Part shown: positions 1 through 8,466 of the stretch, piece after piece | Position numbering within the stretch: position 1 is the first letter of the stretch | Layout of the letters: each line of letters starts with the position of its first letter | From: CAVVUC01 sp963751395 | GTDB lineage: Bacteria > Verrucomicrobiota > Verrucomicrobiia > Chthoniobacterales > Chthoniobacteraceae | DNA: 64,000 nt | Assembly (NCBI GenBank): GCA_963751395.1 | Contig: CAVVUC010000002.1 | Span: forward strand, 1,116,001-1,180,000 | Direction: 5' to 3' | Notes under the pieces: model-generated | Told to the model about the DNA's origin: nothing | Databases searched by the model: none | What the model saw: the letters and a program-made list of their open reading frames with translations, nothing else | Translations under genes and position numbers: made by a program

Positions 1-129
1 GCGAAGAAAATCGTGCGCTCCCGCCCGTGCCATCGGCCCGGCTGAGTCCCGAGGAAATCGAATTCTTGAGTCGCGCTGAAGTTTGCCATGAGGCATTCGG
101 CGCTGTCGTGGGCGCCCAACTTTCAAGCA

Positions 130-795
130 ATGGTTTCTCACAATAACCTCACATCCGGAAACTGCCCTTTCTGCCATGCGCCGATCACTGTCGGCAGAGC
201 CAGTTTGGAAAAAAAGGTCCGATGCCCGAAGTGCCGGAAGCTCATCATGCCTGGCAGTTCGGCTGAACAGCCAGCAACACGCGCGTCTGCCGGGGCTGCT
301 GAAATGATCGCCCCTGTGCCATCCGAGCCTCGTCCGGATGTCGCGCACGATTCGGAGCCTGTGGCGGCCATTCCGCCTCCAACGGCGAATGGCGGCGGCC
401 AGGAGCATCCAAAGAAAGCTCAGTCCGGCTACCTCGACGAAATCCAGATGGAGACGCTGATGCGCCATCTGCGTTGCGGAAACGAAGAACGCCAGATCGC
501 GATTCATGCCGCCGAGTCCGATCCCGATGCATTGCCGTTTGCCAGATTCCTGAACGAGCTTTTCACCGAAGCGGGCTGGCGTACGACCGGGGTTGTTCCC
601 GTTCAACCCGGCGTGCGTCGCGGAGAATCCATCGCGCTCCACGCCGGACCCTGGCCGTTTCCGGAAGAGGTGACGATGACCTGCATGGCGCTGACTGCCG
701 CAGGTGTGGCGTTCACTTCGCACATGGCCCCGAACCAGATTCGAGAGCGCGCGGTTCTCGTGATCAGCGGCAAGCCGGCATTCAGGTGCTCGTGA
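130..795 (+). CDS. Zinc-ribbon hypothetical protein
   Basis: No family is recognised. The chosen start opens with MVSHNN and is followed by two CxxC knuckles (CPFC, then CPKC about 20 residues later), which form a compact N-terminal zinc ribbon of the kind seen at the N-terminus of many Planctomycetes and Verrucomicrobia proteins. A proline/alanine-rich linker of about 60 residues follows, then a folded-looking C-terminal domain of about 110 residues with no enzyme motif I can name. An upstream ATG at 88 is in frame, but its extra 14 residues do not look conserved. The zinc ribbon is seen in the sequence; cytoplasmic location is inferred from the absence of a signal peptide. Confidence 0.6.
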   Translation: MVSHNNLTSGNCPFCHAPITVGRASLEKKVRCPKCRKLIMPGSSAEQPATRASAGAAEMIAPVPSEPRPDVAHDSEPVAAIPPPTANGGGQEHPKKAQSGYLDEIQMETLMRHLRCGNEERQIAIHAAESDPDALPFARFLNELFTEAGWRTTGVVPVQPGVRRGESIALHAGPWPFPEEVTMTCMALTAAGVAFTSHMAPNQIRERAVLVISGKPAFRCS

Positions 796-1146
796 TCGTT
801 CTCATGTCCCTCGCTGCCCTCGGCACGACGACATCAGCCGTGCGTGCGGCCGCAAAAATATCGTCGTCCTCGGAGTCTCGCAGTTCGGTTCCTCGTGGAG
901 GGTGCGCCGTGATCTGAAAGTTGGCTTCGATCCAGCCGGCAATCCCGCTGGGCGACAACTGCGCATCCACCCACAGAGTCATGCTGCCAGAACACGCCAA
1001 CGTGAACGAACGCCGCTTCGCAGGTCAATTGCTCGATCTTCATTCCCAAGTGTTGCGCCTCACCGGCTGGCTTGGCGCAATGAAAATGTCACGTGTCAAG
1101 GACCTGCCCCCGTCTGCTGACCCCGCCTGCCACTTGATTGCCATTT
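796..1146. other. Intergenic stretch without a convincing gene
   Basis: This 350-bp gap contains only short overlapping frames with no recognisable motif or good start. A minus-strand reading around 782-1000 has some protein-like texture (acidic run, WVDAQL), so a decayed gene is possible, but I cannot support one. No terminator-like hairpin with a T-run was noticed. Confidence 0.4.
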
Positions 1147-1419
1147 TTACGATTTCCCTGAGCGAGTGACTTCATTCTCTCCATACAGCCACGCAACGGT
1201 AACCTTCAAAGCCTTTGCCAGTGCCGAAGCCTCGTAATCCATGACATACCGCTGGCGACCTTCAATTTTGGAAATTCCTGTTTGCGTAATTTGAACACCA
1301 AGACGGGCAAGTTTGCCAGAGAGATCATCTTGGGAAACGGGCGGTTTCATCAAGAGGCGCGCAATCCGCACGCGCTCACCAACGATATTCTTGAATTGTG
1401 ATTGGCGAGTCTTTTTCAC
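1147..1419 (-). CDS. XRE-family HTH regulator
   Basis: Small (90 aa) DNA-binding protein consisting almost entirely of a Cro/C1-type helix-turn-helix. The helices run from about residue 11 (GERVRIARLL) through VSQDDLSGKLARLG and TQTGISKIEGRQRYV, to a closing ALAKALKVTVAWLYGEN that is the classic end of this fold. It has no sensor or enzymatic domain, so it would act as a simple dimeric repressor or activator. It is divergent from the exported PEP-CTERM protein to its right, which makes that gene a plausible but unproven target. The fold is a confident call; the target is inference. Confidence 0.85.
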   Translation of the reverse strand: MKKTRQSQFKNIVGERVRIARLLMKPPVSQDDLSGKLARLGVQITQTGISKIEGRQRYVMDYEASALAKALKVTVAWLYGENEVTRSGKS

Positions 1420-1614
1420 CCGCCTCTCGTTTAGGGCATTTTTGGAACAAAATTATGCCTATGAAGAATATGCAATTGACAACGAGTAGCGTTTCTAATT
1501 ATTCTGATTCAATGCTCGAAAGTGGAATCGGTCTCAATCAGCAGTGTCAAGTTGGCATCGGTTTTTCAAGGGGGGGCAAAAGCAAAACAACAATTCACAC
1601 TCTCAATCACCTCA

Positions 1615-2289
1615 ATGAAAAAACATGTCCTGATTACACTCGCTTCCTTATCGGCTGTCACAAGCGCCTTTGCCGCCTTTGATTTTTCTTACGGCTACAA
1701 GACTGTTTATGACGCCAATGCAGACCAATACATCATCGGAACCAGCAATGTTCGTAAATACTCTGAATGGCAGTCGCCTCCAGTTACATATTGGGGTCCA
1801 ACTGCAAATAACGTCACTGGGTTGCTTACTATGCGTTTCGATTTTGCAACCCCAACAACGCTGATCAACCTCCGCGCAGACCTCGCCGCATATAACCTCG
1901 CTCCTTATGGTGCTGGCTCTGGCTCAGGCTCAAGTTCATTGTGGGCCTCAACTGATGGTTCCTCATGGTCACTCTTGATGGACAACCCAACACCATCGGC
2001 AGTCGATTCCTACAAGACGTATGACCAAAATGTTCCCGCTAATCTTCTTGGCACAACATCATTCTATTTGCAGTCGCGCTTCCTCGTTCAGGGTGCGCCG
2101 AATTCGAGTTATACTGACGCACAGTTTAGTCGTTCAGCCACAAACCGCACTGGCAACGTCTTTCAGCTGAATGCGAACATTTCTCCTGTTCCAGAACCAA
2201 CAACGATTCTGTTTGGAGTCGGCTTATCCATTGCTGGCTTTGTCTCTCTGGCGTGCAAATCAAAGAGGAAACTGAATTTAGAAAAGTAG
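1615..2289 (+). CDS. PEP-CTERM sorting domain protein
   Basis: Exported protein of 224 aa. The start was chosen at MKKHVLITLASLS because it begins a clean signal peptide ending SAFAA; an upstream in-frame start would only add 31 non-signal residues. The mature part is rich in Ser, Gly, Thr and Asn, like the low-complexity PEP-CTERM proteins of unknown function. The C-terminus carries the sorting signal: VPEPTT, a hydrophobic helix (ILFGVGLSIAGFVSLA) and a basic KSKRK tail. In this system exosortase cleaves at the PEP motif and anchors or releases the protein at the surface. No exosortase lies in the window. Confidence 0.9.
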   Translation: MKKHVLITLASLSAVTSAFAAFDFSYGYKTVYDANADQYIIGTSNVRKYSEWQSPPVTYWGPTANNVTGLLTMRFDFATPTTLINLRADLAAYNLAPYGAGSGSGSSSLWASTDGSSWSLLMDNPTPSAVDSYKTYDQNVPANLLGTTSFYLQSRFLVQGAPNSSYTDAQFSRSATNRTGNVFQLNANISPVPEPTTILFGVGLSIAGFVSLACKSKRKLNLEK

Positions 2290-2310
2290 AATCACAGATC
2301 GGGGACAACT

Positions 2311-2404
2311 TTTCCCCTCGTTGCGAAGCTGGGGGCTTCGCAACGCAGACCTGCCGGTGAAGCTCTGCTCCGTGGCGGGCGGCAGGAGTCACGGTCGCAA
2401 ACGC
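2311..2404. repeat. ~94-bp dispersed repeat, copy 1
   Basis: Nearly identical to 3271-3365 in the same orientation. It begins with a strong hairpin (cgttgcgaagc, short loop, gcttcgcaacg) and continues through a shared block ending acggtcgcaaacgc. It follows the PEP-CTERM gene by about 20 bp and could serve as its transcription terminator, although the T-run precedes rather than follows the stem. Translated, this sequence gives the alanine/arginine-rich nonsense peptides often annotated in Verrucomicrobia, so I treat it as non-coding. Confidence 0.85.
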
Positions 2405-2531
2405 GCTGGCGTGTAACTGCGCCTGGCCTGCCCGCAAAATGAAATCCCGGCTCATTACGAAGTTCAACTTCACGGGCTGATATCGTGTTGCACCAATAAC
2501 CTGACTCCTTATTCAAATGAACCCATCCGAC

Positions 2532-2938
2532 GCGTGTCATTCCGAGCGCAGCGAGGAACCCCGCACTCCACACCAGGCGTTGTTTGTGAGATTGCGCCGC
2601 CCACCTCCGCCCCGGCGCTTACTGCGTTTCCTCGCTGCGCTGCCAATGAACCCGCCCCGGATTCCGAACCTTTCGCGCGCCGCGCTTTGGACTGCGGCGG
2701 CTTGACGCCGCTTTGCGGAGGAGCGGACTTGTCCGCGCGGCGGGAGCGCAGACCGCACACCCGCAGACCCTCCGTCCACGGAGACAAGTCTCCACCAGCC
2801 CCAAAGCGCAGACAAGTCCGCGCAGTCCAAAGCGCTGCGCGCGAAACACGCCGGGGCGCTGCTTTTCGGGAAGCGCTCCCGGAGTTCATTGCCGACGCCA
2901 GCAAAACCGCGTTTGGTGAGAGCCTCGGAATGACACGC
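2532..2938. repeat. 407-bp non-coding element with inverted-repeat ends
   Basis: Bounded by a perfect 15-bp inverted repeat (gcgtgtcattccgag at 2532-2546, its reverse complement at 2924-2938). Inside is a second, 25-bp inverted repeat with a single mismatch (2672-2696 against 2821-2845, core cgctttggactgcg), and within that further short palindromes around 'gcggacttgtccgc'. The whole could fold into a long nested hairpin. Both strands show open frames because of high GC, but they have no protein character. The structure resembles a MITE or a large REP/BIME-type element. No flanking target duplication was confirmed. Confidence 0.75.
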
Positions 2939-3064
2939 AGTGCTTGTTTTTTCCCAATGCCCCAGTCTCAGGAGCAGTCCGATCAATTCCGAAAGATCGT
3001 ATGAGACGCCCACGCCGGCCTCCGCACCTTGCCAGCGAAACCGCGCGGTGATATTCTCCCGCGC

Positions 3065-3259
3065 ATGCCGCAAAAGGAATTTGAAATCTGGCTGGATGGA
3101 GCGACGCGGTTGTTCGTCCCCTCGATTCGCCCCGATGCTACAATCGAAGAACTGGATGAATGGGTGAGAGCGATGGGCGGGCAGGAACTGACGCCAGAAG
3201 AATCCAAGCGGCTTCGTGCCGAGGTGCGCTGGCACAGTGTTTCCGGCGAGACGGTCTAA
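3065..3259 (+). CDS. Small conserved-looking hypothetical protein
   Basis: 64-residue acidic protein (MPQKEFEIWLDGATRLF...) placed between the 407-bp element and the second copy of the 94-bp repeat. The N-terminal half reads like a beta-strand pair and the C-terminal half like a helix (LTPEESKRLRAEVRW). The codon texture is more regular than in the surrounding repeats, which is the main reason to call it. The start at 3065 excludes 12 upstream codons of poor quality. The function is unknown, and it may be the remnant of a larger gene. Confidence 0.5.
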   Translation: MPQKEFEIWLDGATRLFVPSIRPDATIEELDEWVRAMGGQELTPEESKRLRAEVRWHSVSGETV

Positions 3260-3270
3260 AAGACTCCGTT

Positions 3271-3365
3271 TTTTTCCCTCGTTGCGAAGCTGAGGGCTTT
3301 GCAACGCAGACCTGCCGGTGAAGCTCTGCTCCGTGGCGGGCGGCAGGAGTCACGGTCGCAAACGC
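3271..3365. repeat. ~94-bp dispersed repeat, copy 2
   Basis: Second copy of the repeat at 2311-2404, same orientation, with a few substitutions in the hairpin loop (tgagggctttgc in place of tgggggcttcgc). Its right edge abuts a truncated F5/8 type C coding segment exactly where the homology of that domain begins, suggesting that the repeat marks a recombination or deletion junction. Confidence 0.85.
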
Positions 3366-3656
3366 ATTGTCGGTACGAACGCGTCCAGCCAGTTCAGCGA
3401 ACCCGGCTACGATGCGGCGCGCGCCGTGGATGGCGATTCGAAAACTCGCTGGGCCTCGGATTTCGCGGCGCGTTCCGGCTGGCTCGCCATCGATCTCGGC
3501 GAGGAAAAGGAAATCGGACGCGTCGTGATCTCCGGGATCGAATGGCCGGAAACCCGCGAGTTCGCCATTGAGGTCAAGCAGGGCGATACATGGAATGAAG
3601 TCGCCCGCGGCACGACCATCGGTGCGGACAGGAGGCGAGAATGGAACCGTGACTAA
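3366..3656 (+). pseudogene. F5/8 type C (discoidin) domain fragment
   Basis: The readable part (IVGTNASSQFSEPGYDAA, then AVDGDSKTRWASDF and WLAIDLGEEKEIGRVVISG) is a textbook F5/8 type C carbohydrate-binding module: a variable loop, the A-x-DGDxxTRW core and the following strand. Such modules usually sit at the C-terminus of secreted glycosidases such as fucosidases. Here there is no catalytic domain and no signal peptide, and the N-terminal side is the 94-bp repeat. The last residues (RRREWNRD) also leave the family pattern, and the frame runs into the convergent epimerase gene. I read it as the stump of a lost glycoside hydrolase gene. Confidence 0.7.
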
Positions 3657-4597
3657 ACCGCCGGTGGTTGCTGAGCCAGCCACTCGGTGCTGATCCATTT
3701 CCAGGTGGCCGCGAGGCCGGTTTCGAAACTCACTTCGGGCCGCCAGTTCAATTCGCGGGTGGCGCTGCCGATATCGAGGACGTTGACTGGCACGTCATTG
3801 GCCGAGCCTGGCAAAAAGTTTGCGGAAACTTTGCGGCCCGTGACCGCCTCCACCGCGGCCAGCACCTCGCGGATCGAGTGGCCAGTGCCGCTGCCGATGT
3901 TGAAAACCGTCTGCGGCTTTTCATATTCGACCGCGCGCACGAACGCTTTCGCCACGTCATCGACAAAAACGTAATCGCGAACCACCGATCCGTCCCCCCA
4001 AACATCCACCGGCAGCCCGCGCGCGAGCCGGCCAAGCAGTGTTGCCACGAAACCTTGTTTTCGATCCGGCCACTGTCCCGGTCCAAATGCATTCGCCGGT
4101 CGCAGCACGATGCTGGCAAGCTCGCCCCGGTGGCGATAGACCGCCAGATATTGCTCCGCGATCAGCTTGCCCAAACCGTGGGCGCAGATTGGCTGGGTCG
4201 GATGCGTTTCCGGAATTGGCAACTGTTGGGGCGCGCCATAAACAGTGCCGCCCGACGACGCGAAAATCAGCCGCGCGGAGGCGCTGCGGCAAACCTCCAT
4301 GACCGAGACGGCGGTCAGCAGATTGGCGTGGAGATCAAGGGCGAAATTAGCCTTCGTCGTCGCGGGGTAACCGGCCCAGCTCAAATAGAGGACCGTCTCG
4401 ATGCCGCGGGCCGCTTCGGTCAACGATGCCAGGTCTTCCAACATTCCGAGCCGCATCTCCACCTCGGGCGGCAAATGCTGTGACAGACGCCGCTCGTAAA
4501 CACGAACGCCATGCCCGGCGTCGAGCAGCGCCCGTACAACATGCGCGCCGATGAAACCGTTGGCACCAAGCACCAGAACCTTTTTCTTGCTCCTCAT
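3653..4597 (-). CDS. NAD-dependent epimerase/dehydratase (extended SDR)
   Basis: 314 aa, the usual length for nucleotide-sugar epimerases and reductases. The Rossmann glycine motif GANGFIG is at residues 11-17, a SSGGTVYG strand carrying the catalytic Ser is near 114-121, and the C-terminal substrate domain includes NIGSGTGHSI. The usual YxxxK catalytic pair reads HGLGK at 140-144: lysine is kept but tyrosine is replaced by histidine. It is the second gene of a minus-strand operon, overlapping the upstream glycosyltransferase by ATGA, so it probably shapes a sugar for a surface glycan. The exact substrate cannot be told, and the His substitution raises doubt about standard catalysis. Confidence 0.85.
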   Translation of the reverse strand: MRSKKKVLVLGANGFIGAHVVRALLDAGHGVRVYERRLSQHLPPEVEMRLGMLEDLASLTEAARGIETVLYLSWAGYPATTKANFALDLHANLLTAVSVMEVCRSASARLIFASSGGTVYGAPQQLPIPETHPTQPICAHGLGKLIAEQYLAVYRHRGELASIVLRPANAFGPGQWPDRKQGFVATLLGRLARGLPVDVWGDGSVVRDYVFVDDVAKAFVRAVEYEKPQTVFNIGSGTGHSIREVLAAVEAVTGRKVSANFLPGSANDVPVNVLDIGSATRELNWRPEVSFETGLAATWKWISTEWLAQQPPAV

Positions 4598-5775
4598 GAC
4601 ACCACCTCTTCGAATACGGCCCGCAGCCGCCGGTAATGCACTTCGGGCGCAAATTGTTCCTCCGCCTTTCTGCGGCCCGCGTCGCCGAGTTTGCGGCGCA
4701 GCGCCGGGTTGGCTGCAAGCTCGTTAATCTTCGCCGCCAGGCCGGCAGAGTCGCCCGCCCGGAAAACCAGCCCCTCGACGCCATCGCCTACCATCTCCGG
4801 CAGGCTGCCGAGATCGGAGACGATCACTGGCTTGCCGAGTCCGAGCGCGGTGTAAACGAACACCGGCGAGATGTCGTGAAACTGCGACGGCAGAACGTGT
4901 GCGAGCGCGCCGTTTTCCAAGGCGTGCAGTTGATCGCCCCACATGCGGCCCGGCATGTCGATGCGCGCGGCCAGCGCCGGGCGGCCTTCCAAGAATGCCT
5001 TGATCGCCGGCATCTCCTCGCCATCGCCGACAATCACCAGCCGAACCGGCGGCGGCACAGACTCCATCGCACGCACCAGCGAGAGCACGCCTTTTTCGGG
5101 AATAACGCGGCCTACGTAGAGAATGAAGGGCTCAGCCGACTCGCCCTCGGCGCGCTTCGGCAGCGTGAATGGATTTGGATTGATGCGTATCCGGCTCGGG
5201 TCGATGCCAGCCTCGGCGATTTTTCTGCCGACGAACCCATGCGGCACCACGACACGGTCGATGGTTTTCCGGAAAGTCTGCGCCGTGCGATGCATGCCAA
5301 AGATCATTGCATACCACACACTCAACCCCAGGCTGCCATGCAGGCAGCGCCGCGGGATGGCGTTGAAGACCGAGCCGCGCACGCAGCGTTCGCACAGCGC
5401 CCCGTCCCGGAACAAGCTTCCGTTGATGCAGACCAGCCGGTAGTTGAAGATGAGTTGCACCACAGGCACCCGCAGCCGGTGCAGCGTCAGATAAACCGAC
5501 GGCGACAGCAGCGGAAAAACATTTTGCACCAGCGCCACATCCGGCCGGAATTCCTCCACCGTTTGAGTCAGCTCGCGTTGCGTGCGCATTGAGTAGAAGC
5601 CGAAAACGAAAGCGCCCGCCTTGGCAGCGGCGTTGTAGTGGGCAATTTCGTTGCTGTTCCGGGTGAAAGTGCGCACCACCTCGCCGTGAGCCTGCAAAAT
5701 CTGAGTCTCCTGCCGGAACACCGTATTTTCGCCCCCTTCGGCGGTGTAAATATTGTGGCAGTAAAGAATCTTCAC
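4594..5775 (-). CDS. Glycosyltransferase family 4
   Basis: 393 aa from a GTG start (VKILYCHNIYTAEGG); the reading frame extends further upstream but the beta-strand that opens the GT-B fold starts here. N-terminal acceptor domain, then the donor domain with ILYVGRVIPEKGVLSLVRAM, VIVGDGEEM and the nucleotide-sugar loop GLGKPVIVSDLGSLPEMV typical of GT4 retaining enzymes. The usual E-x7-E reads DISPVFVYTALGLGKP, so the first acidic residue is Asp. No membrane segment; it would act at the cytoplasmic face on exopolysaccharide, lipopolysaccharide or glycolipid precursors. It overlaps the downstream epimerase by four bases, so the two are co-translated. Confidence 0.88.
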   Translation of the reverse strand: MKILYCHNIYTAEGGENTVFRQETQILQAHGEVVRTFTRNSNEIAHYNAAAKAGAFVFGFYSMRTQRELTQTVEEFRPDVALVQNVFPLLSPSVYLTLHRLRVPVVQLIFNYRLVCINGSLFRDGALCERCVRGSVFNAIPRRCLHGSLGLSVWYAMIFGMHRTAQTFRKTIDRVVVPHGFVGRKIAEAGIDPSRIRINPNPFTLPKRAEGESAEPFILYVGRVIPEKGVLSLVRAMESVPPPVRLVIVGDGEEMPAIKAFLEGRPALAARIDMPGRMWGDQLHALENGALAHVLPSQFHDISPVFVYTALGLGKPVIVSDLGSLPEMVGDGVEGLVFRAGDSAGLAAKINELAANPALRRKLGDAGRRKAEEQFAPEVHYRRLRAVFEEVVS

Positions 5776-5892
5776 GATGCGCGTCGCAATCGACCGTTCA
5801 ACTTTTTCAACGTCCTGAACGTGTTTGCGGTTGGCAATTTCAGCGGCCAACAGGCTAAGCCAGCCTGCCGCGGATTCACAAGTAAAAATCTA

Positions 5893-5966
5893 TCTGTCTG
5901 CCAGGAATTTGCTTTTGCGCCCGCCGGATCGGAAAGCGTCAGCACGCGGATCGGCGTCGGGGAGCT
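5893..5966. repeat. ~70-bp degenerate leader repeat, copy 1
   Basis: Starts with ctgccaggaatttgctttt and continues through gcgcccgccgg and a cggatcggcgtcgg end. Related copies lie at 6995-7067 and 25944-26014, all in the same orientation, and each lies upstream of the start of a minus-strand gene. This copy is about 118 bp upstream of the GT4 start. Confidence 0.65.
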
Positions 5967-6035
5967 AGGAGTCTTCATCTTCAGGAACGGAGGGGCTGGT
6001 TTCACTTCCGGAAGTGAGACTGCTGGTGAAAGATC

Positions 6036-6935
6036 TCATTGCTTTGTTGGATTCGGAGATGGTGCCAACTGGCGCGGTTTGGCGCTTGGGTCTCCCGTCG
6101 GAGGCGGAGCGTGATCCGTCCTGGCAGGCGGCCCGAGGGTTTCGGTGAAGAGGGGTTTCAATCCATCCGCCCAGACTTGGTAGCCTTTCAAAGTTGGATG
6201 CAACCGGTCCTTGGAGATCCCATCGAAGAGCCTTCCGTCCCTGTCCGCCAGCTTGTCGTTCACGTTGAGGTAACGAACCTTCTTTCCGTCGGCCATCCTG
6301 GAGATGTTCTCGTTGATTCTGTTGATTTCCGGAATGACCGCCATGTTGTCGTTGCGCGGGAAAAGCCCGGTGAGGACGACGACCGCGTCTGGCGCTTTCT
6401 CCTGACAGACTCTCACGATGGCCTTCAAGCCACGCGTGATGTCTTCAACCTTCGCCTCGCCGCCCGGCACATTGCCCACGTTGTTGATGCCCGCGAGCAC
6501 GACGATGATCCTGGGATTCACTCCGTCCAGTTCGCCGTTCTCCAAACGCCAGAGAACGTTCTCGATGCGGTCCGCACCCCAGCCGAAATTGGCAGCGTTC
6601 CAACCGAAGAAGTTTGTGCGCCAGTTTGCAAGAAATTCCGGGTGATCGGTCGCTCCCCAACGCCGCGTGATCGAGTCGCCAACGAAATAGATATCAATGC
6701 CGCCTTTCTTTGCCTTTTCGAGCAACTGCTCGTGGGCAAGCTGCGAATTCCTGTCAGTCCTCGGCGCAGCCTGATCCGCCGGCCGGCTTGAACCACCACG
6801 GGGTTCACGGTCGCGCGATGGGGTCGCGACCGGGTTGGTGGTTGACGGGACGCCCGGCGGCGTCTGCGCGTATCCGAGATTGCCGCAAACCGCTGCGGCG
6901 AAAAGGATCCCAAGGAGTCGAACGAGGCGTTTCAC
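6036..6935 (-). CDS. Secreted SGNH/GDSL esterase
   Basis: 299 aa with a signal peptide (MKRLVRLLGILFAAAVCG...YAQ) and a proline-rich linker to about residue 65. The SGNH blocks are all visible: VGDSITRRWG with the nucleophilic Ser, the block II glycine in NFGWGADR, the block III asparagine in VLAGINNVGN, and DRLHPTLKGY with the catalytic Asp/His pair. This is the platelet-activating-factor acetylhydrolase-like subgroup, commonly deacetylating polysaccharides. The C-terminal tail is low-complexity proline. It stands alone, with a leader repeat about 60 bp upstream of its start. The substrate is not determinable. Confidence 0.9.
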   Translation of the reverse strand: MKRLVRLLGILFAAAVCGNLGYAQTPPGVPSTTNPVATPSRDREPRGGSSRPADQAAPRTDRNSQLAHEQLLEKAKKGGIDIYFVGDSITRRWGATDHPEFLANWRTNFFGWNAANFGWGADRIENVLWRLENGELDGVNPRIIVVLAGINNVGNVPGGEAKVEDITRGLKAIVRVCQEKAPDAVVVLTGLFPRNDNMAVIPEINRINENISRMADGKKVRYLNVNDKLADRDGRLFDGISKDRLHPTLKGYQVWADGLKPLFTETLGPPARTDHAPPPTGDPSAKPRQLAPSPNPTKQ

Positions 6936-6994
6936 TGCTTATGTGTCTATTTGAAGATGCGCTGAGAGAACAGCCGTAGGTTGTTTATGTCTGT

Positions 6995-7067
6995 CTGTCT
7001 GCCAGGAAATTGCTTTCGCGCCCGCCGCTCTGTGAAAGGTCAGAAGGCGGACGGGCGTTGGCGAGTG
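6995..7067. repeat. ~70-bp degenerate leader repeat, copy 2
   Basis: Shares ctgccaggaa.ttgctttcgcgcccgccg with copy 1 and diverges toward its right end (gcggacgggcgttggcga). It lies 60 bp upstream of the SGNH esterase start, in the same orientation as the other copies. Confidence 0.65.
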
Positions 7068-7123
7068 AAGGGTGTGGGCAATCATTCTGTCAAGATTTGT
7101 AGCCTGCCCTCTATCCCCGAATC

Positions 7124-8419
7124 CTATTGTTTCCGAAAAAGCAGAATGTCCTCGTCTCGCATCGTGTTGGCTAATCCCACAATTCTTCGTTCAAAACGCC
7201 GCACGAAGGGCATACCCACCGCCTCGGCGAGACGAATCATCACTTCATCGAGACCATCCACTTGATCGGCGTCTTTGCCGAATAGCTTACCAAGCTGATT
7301 GCTGTTTGTTCCAATCACGATTGCACAGCAGCGTTGCGGCCGAAGCACGCGGGCGCATTCGGTCAACACGAGCTTCATGTCTTCGACGTAGGTATCGAAC
7401 TTCTGGCGCAAGGTGCGCCCACGCAAGCCGACGATGCGCTCGCGGAGACCGTCAAGATTTGCCCCTAGCATGCGAAGATGGGGTGCGTCGTTCTCCACAT
7501 AATCCACAGCAAAACTGTAGGGCGGAGAGAAGAGAACGCCGTCGATCGACGAATTCGGCAGCGGCAGCGAGCGAGCATCGCCTTGCTCCGCCTTTGCGCG
7601 TCCCACAGCCAATTCTAGTGCTGCCCGCCCTTCCTGAAGTTTCCGCGTTACCGCTGCGTAGCGTTCGAGGATACCACGAAACTGGATGTTTGGGGCCTGC
7701 CGTGAACTGCGCTCCGCAAAGCCGACGCTGTCCAAGTATGCAAGAAGCAGGAGGCTCCAAACCCTCGACTCATACCACTGCGGAGCAAGTGCCGAGGGCT
7801 GCTGAATCGGACGGTGGCGTTCGGCAGCGCGACCGAGCGGAACTTTCCCCGCCGCAATACCGCCGAAAAACCGAAACAGTGATTCGCTCTCACGAACGGC
7901 TTTGTCCAACGGATCTAACGGTGCCTCGAAACCGTCAAGCTTGGCGGCGGCCATGAATTGACAGAACGGGCTGACATCGAACCCCACGGAATCAATTCCC
8001 ATGAGCGTGGCCTCGACCAGCGTCGTGCCCGATCCCATCATCGGGTCGAGCACCGTTTCACCGGGGTGAAGCCCCATCACGTTGAGAATACCCTTCACCA
8101 TTTGGGGATGAAATTTACCGCGATACGGGAAAAGGCCGTGGGTTGCGTATCCGGTGCGAAACTGGTTGCGCGCGAAAAATTGACGCCGCTTCCGCGCCGT
8201 CCCGTCCGGCAGATGGAGACCTTCGCCAGCACAGAGCCGGAAATGATTCGTCGGCAAATCGCTCACCGCCGCGAAATATGCTCCACGATTGACGAGCGCC
8301 TTATCGTCAAGCAACTGCGACTCCGCGAATGCGAGTTCGAGCTCGTAAATCTCGTTCATCTGGGGGAGCAGTTCCAGATGGCCGTGGAAGAGGCGTTGCC
8401 GAAGGTCGTTTTGAATCAT
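7124..8419 (-). CDS. DNA methyltransferase M1 (SPPY type, probably m4C)
   Basis: 431 aa amino-methyltransferase. The AdoMet-binding motif I (LDPMMGSGTTLVEA) is at about residues 124-137, motif II (GFDVSPF) follows, and the catalytic motif IV reads SPPY near residue 299, the form usual for N4-cytosine enzymes. Motif I precedes motif IV. The length is close to that of M.BamHI (423 aa), and the gene is in the same module as a BamHI-like nuclease, so it is a candidate cognate methylase that would protect GGATCC. Its start is 47 bp from that of the divergent M2, so the two share a promoter region. The family is certain; base and site are inference. Confidence 0.88.
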   Translation of the reverse strand: MIQNDLRQRLFHGHLELLPQMNEIYELELAFAESQLLDDKALVNRGAYFAAVSDLPTNHFRLCAGEGLHLPDGTARKRRQFFARNQFRTGYATHGLFPYRGKFHPQMVKGILNVMGLHPGETVLDPMMGSGTTLVEATLMGIDSVGFDVSPFCQFMAAAKLDGFEAPLDPLDKAVRESESLFRFFGGIAAGKVPLGRAAERHRPIQQPSALAPQWYESRVWSLLLLAYLDSVGFAERSSRQAPNIQFRGILERYAAVTRKLQEGRAALELAVGRAKAEQGDARSLPLPNSSIDGVLFSPPYSFAVDYVENDAPHLRMLGANLDGLRERIVGLRGRTLRQKFDTYVEDMKLVLTECARVLRPQRCCAIVIGTNSNQLGKLFGKDADQVDGLDEVMIRLAEAVGMPFVRRFERRIVGLANTMRDEDILLFRKQ

Positions 8420-8466
8420 CGATGGAAAGAGGAATATCGTTTGCAGCGCGCAAAGGAAAGTCTAAT

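Noticed and set aside
1476..1504. TTGACA box before the PEP-CTERM gene as a promoter
   Set aside because: The -10 candidates have poor match or wrong spacing; the region is AT-rich enough for chance matches.
2537..3304. 255-codon minus-strand frame and several others over the repeat region
   Set aside because: They consist of repeat-derived Arg/Ala/Ser text and cross both repeat families and the small gene at 3065; no start or motif supports them.
2311..3365. Repeats as a CRISPR array
   Set aside because: Only two distant long copies exist, no regularly spaced short repeats, and no cas genes anywhere in the window.
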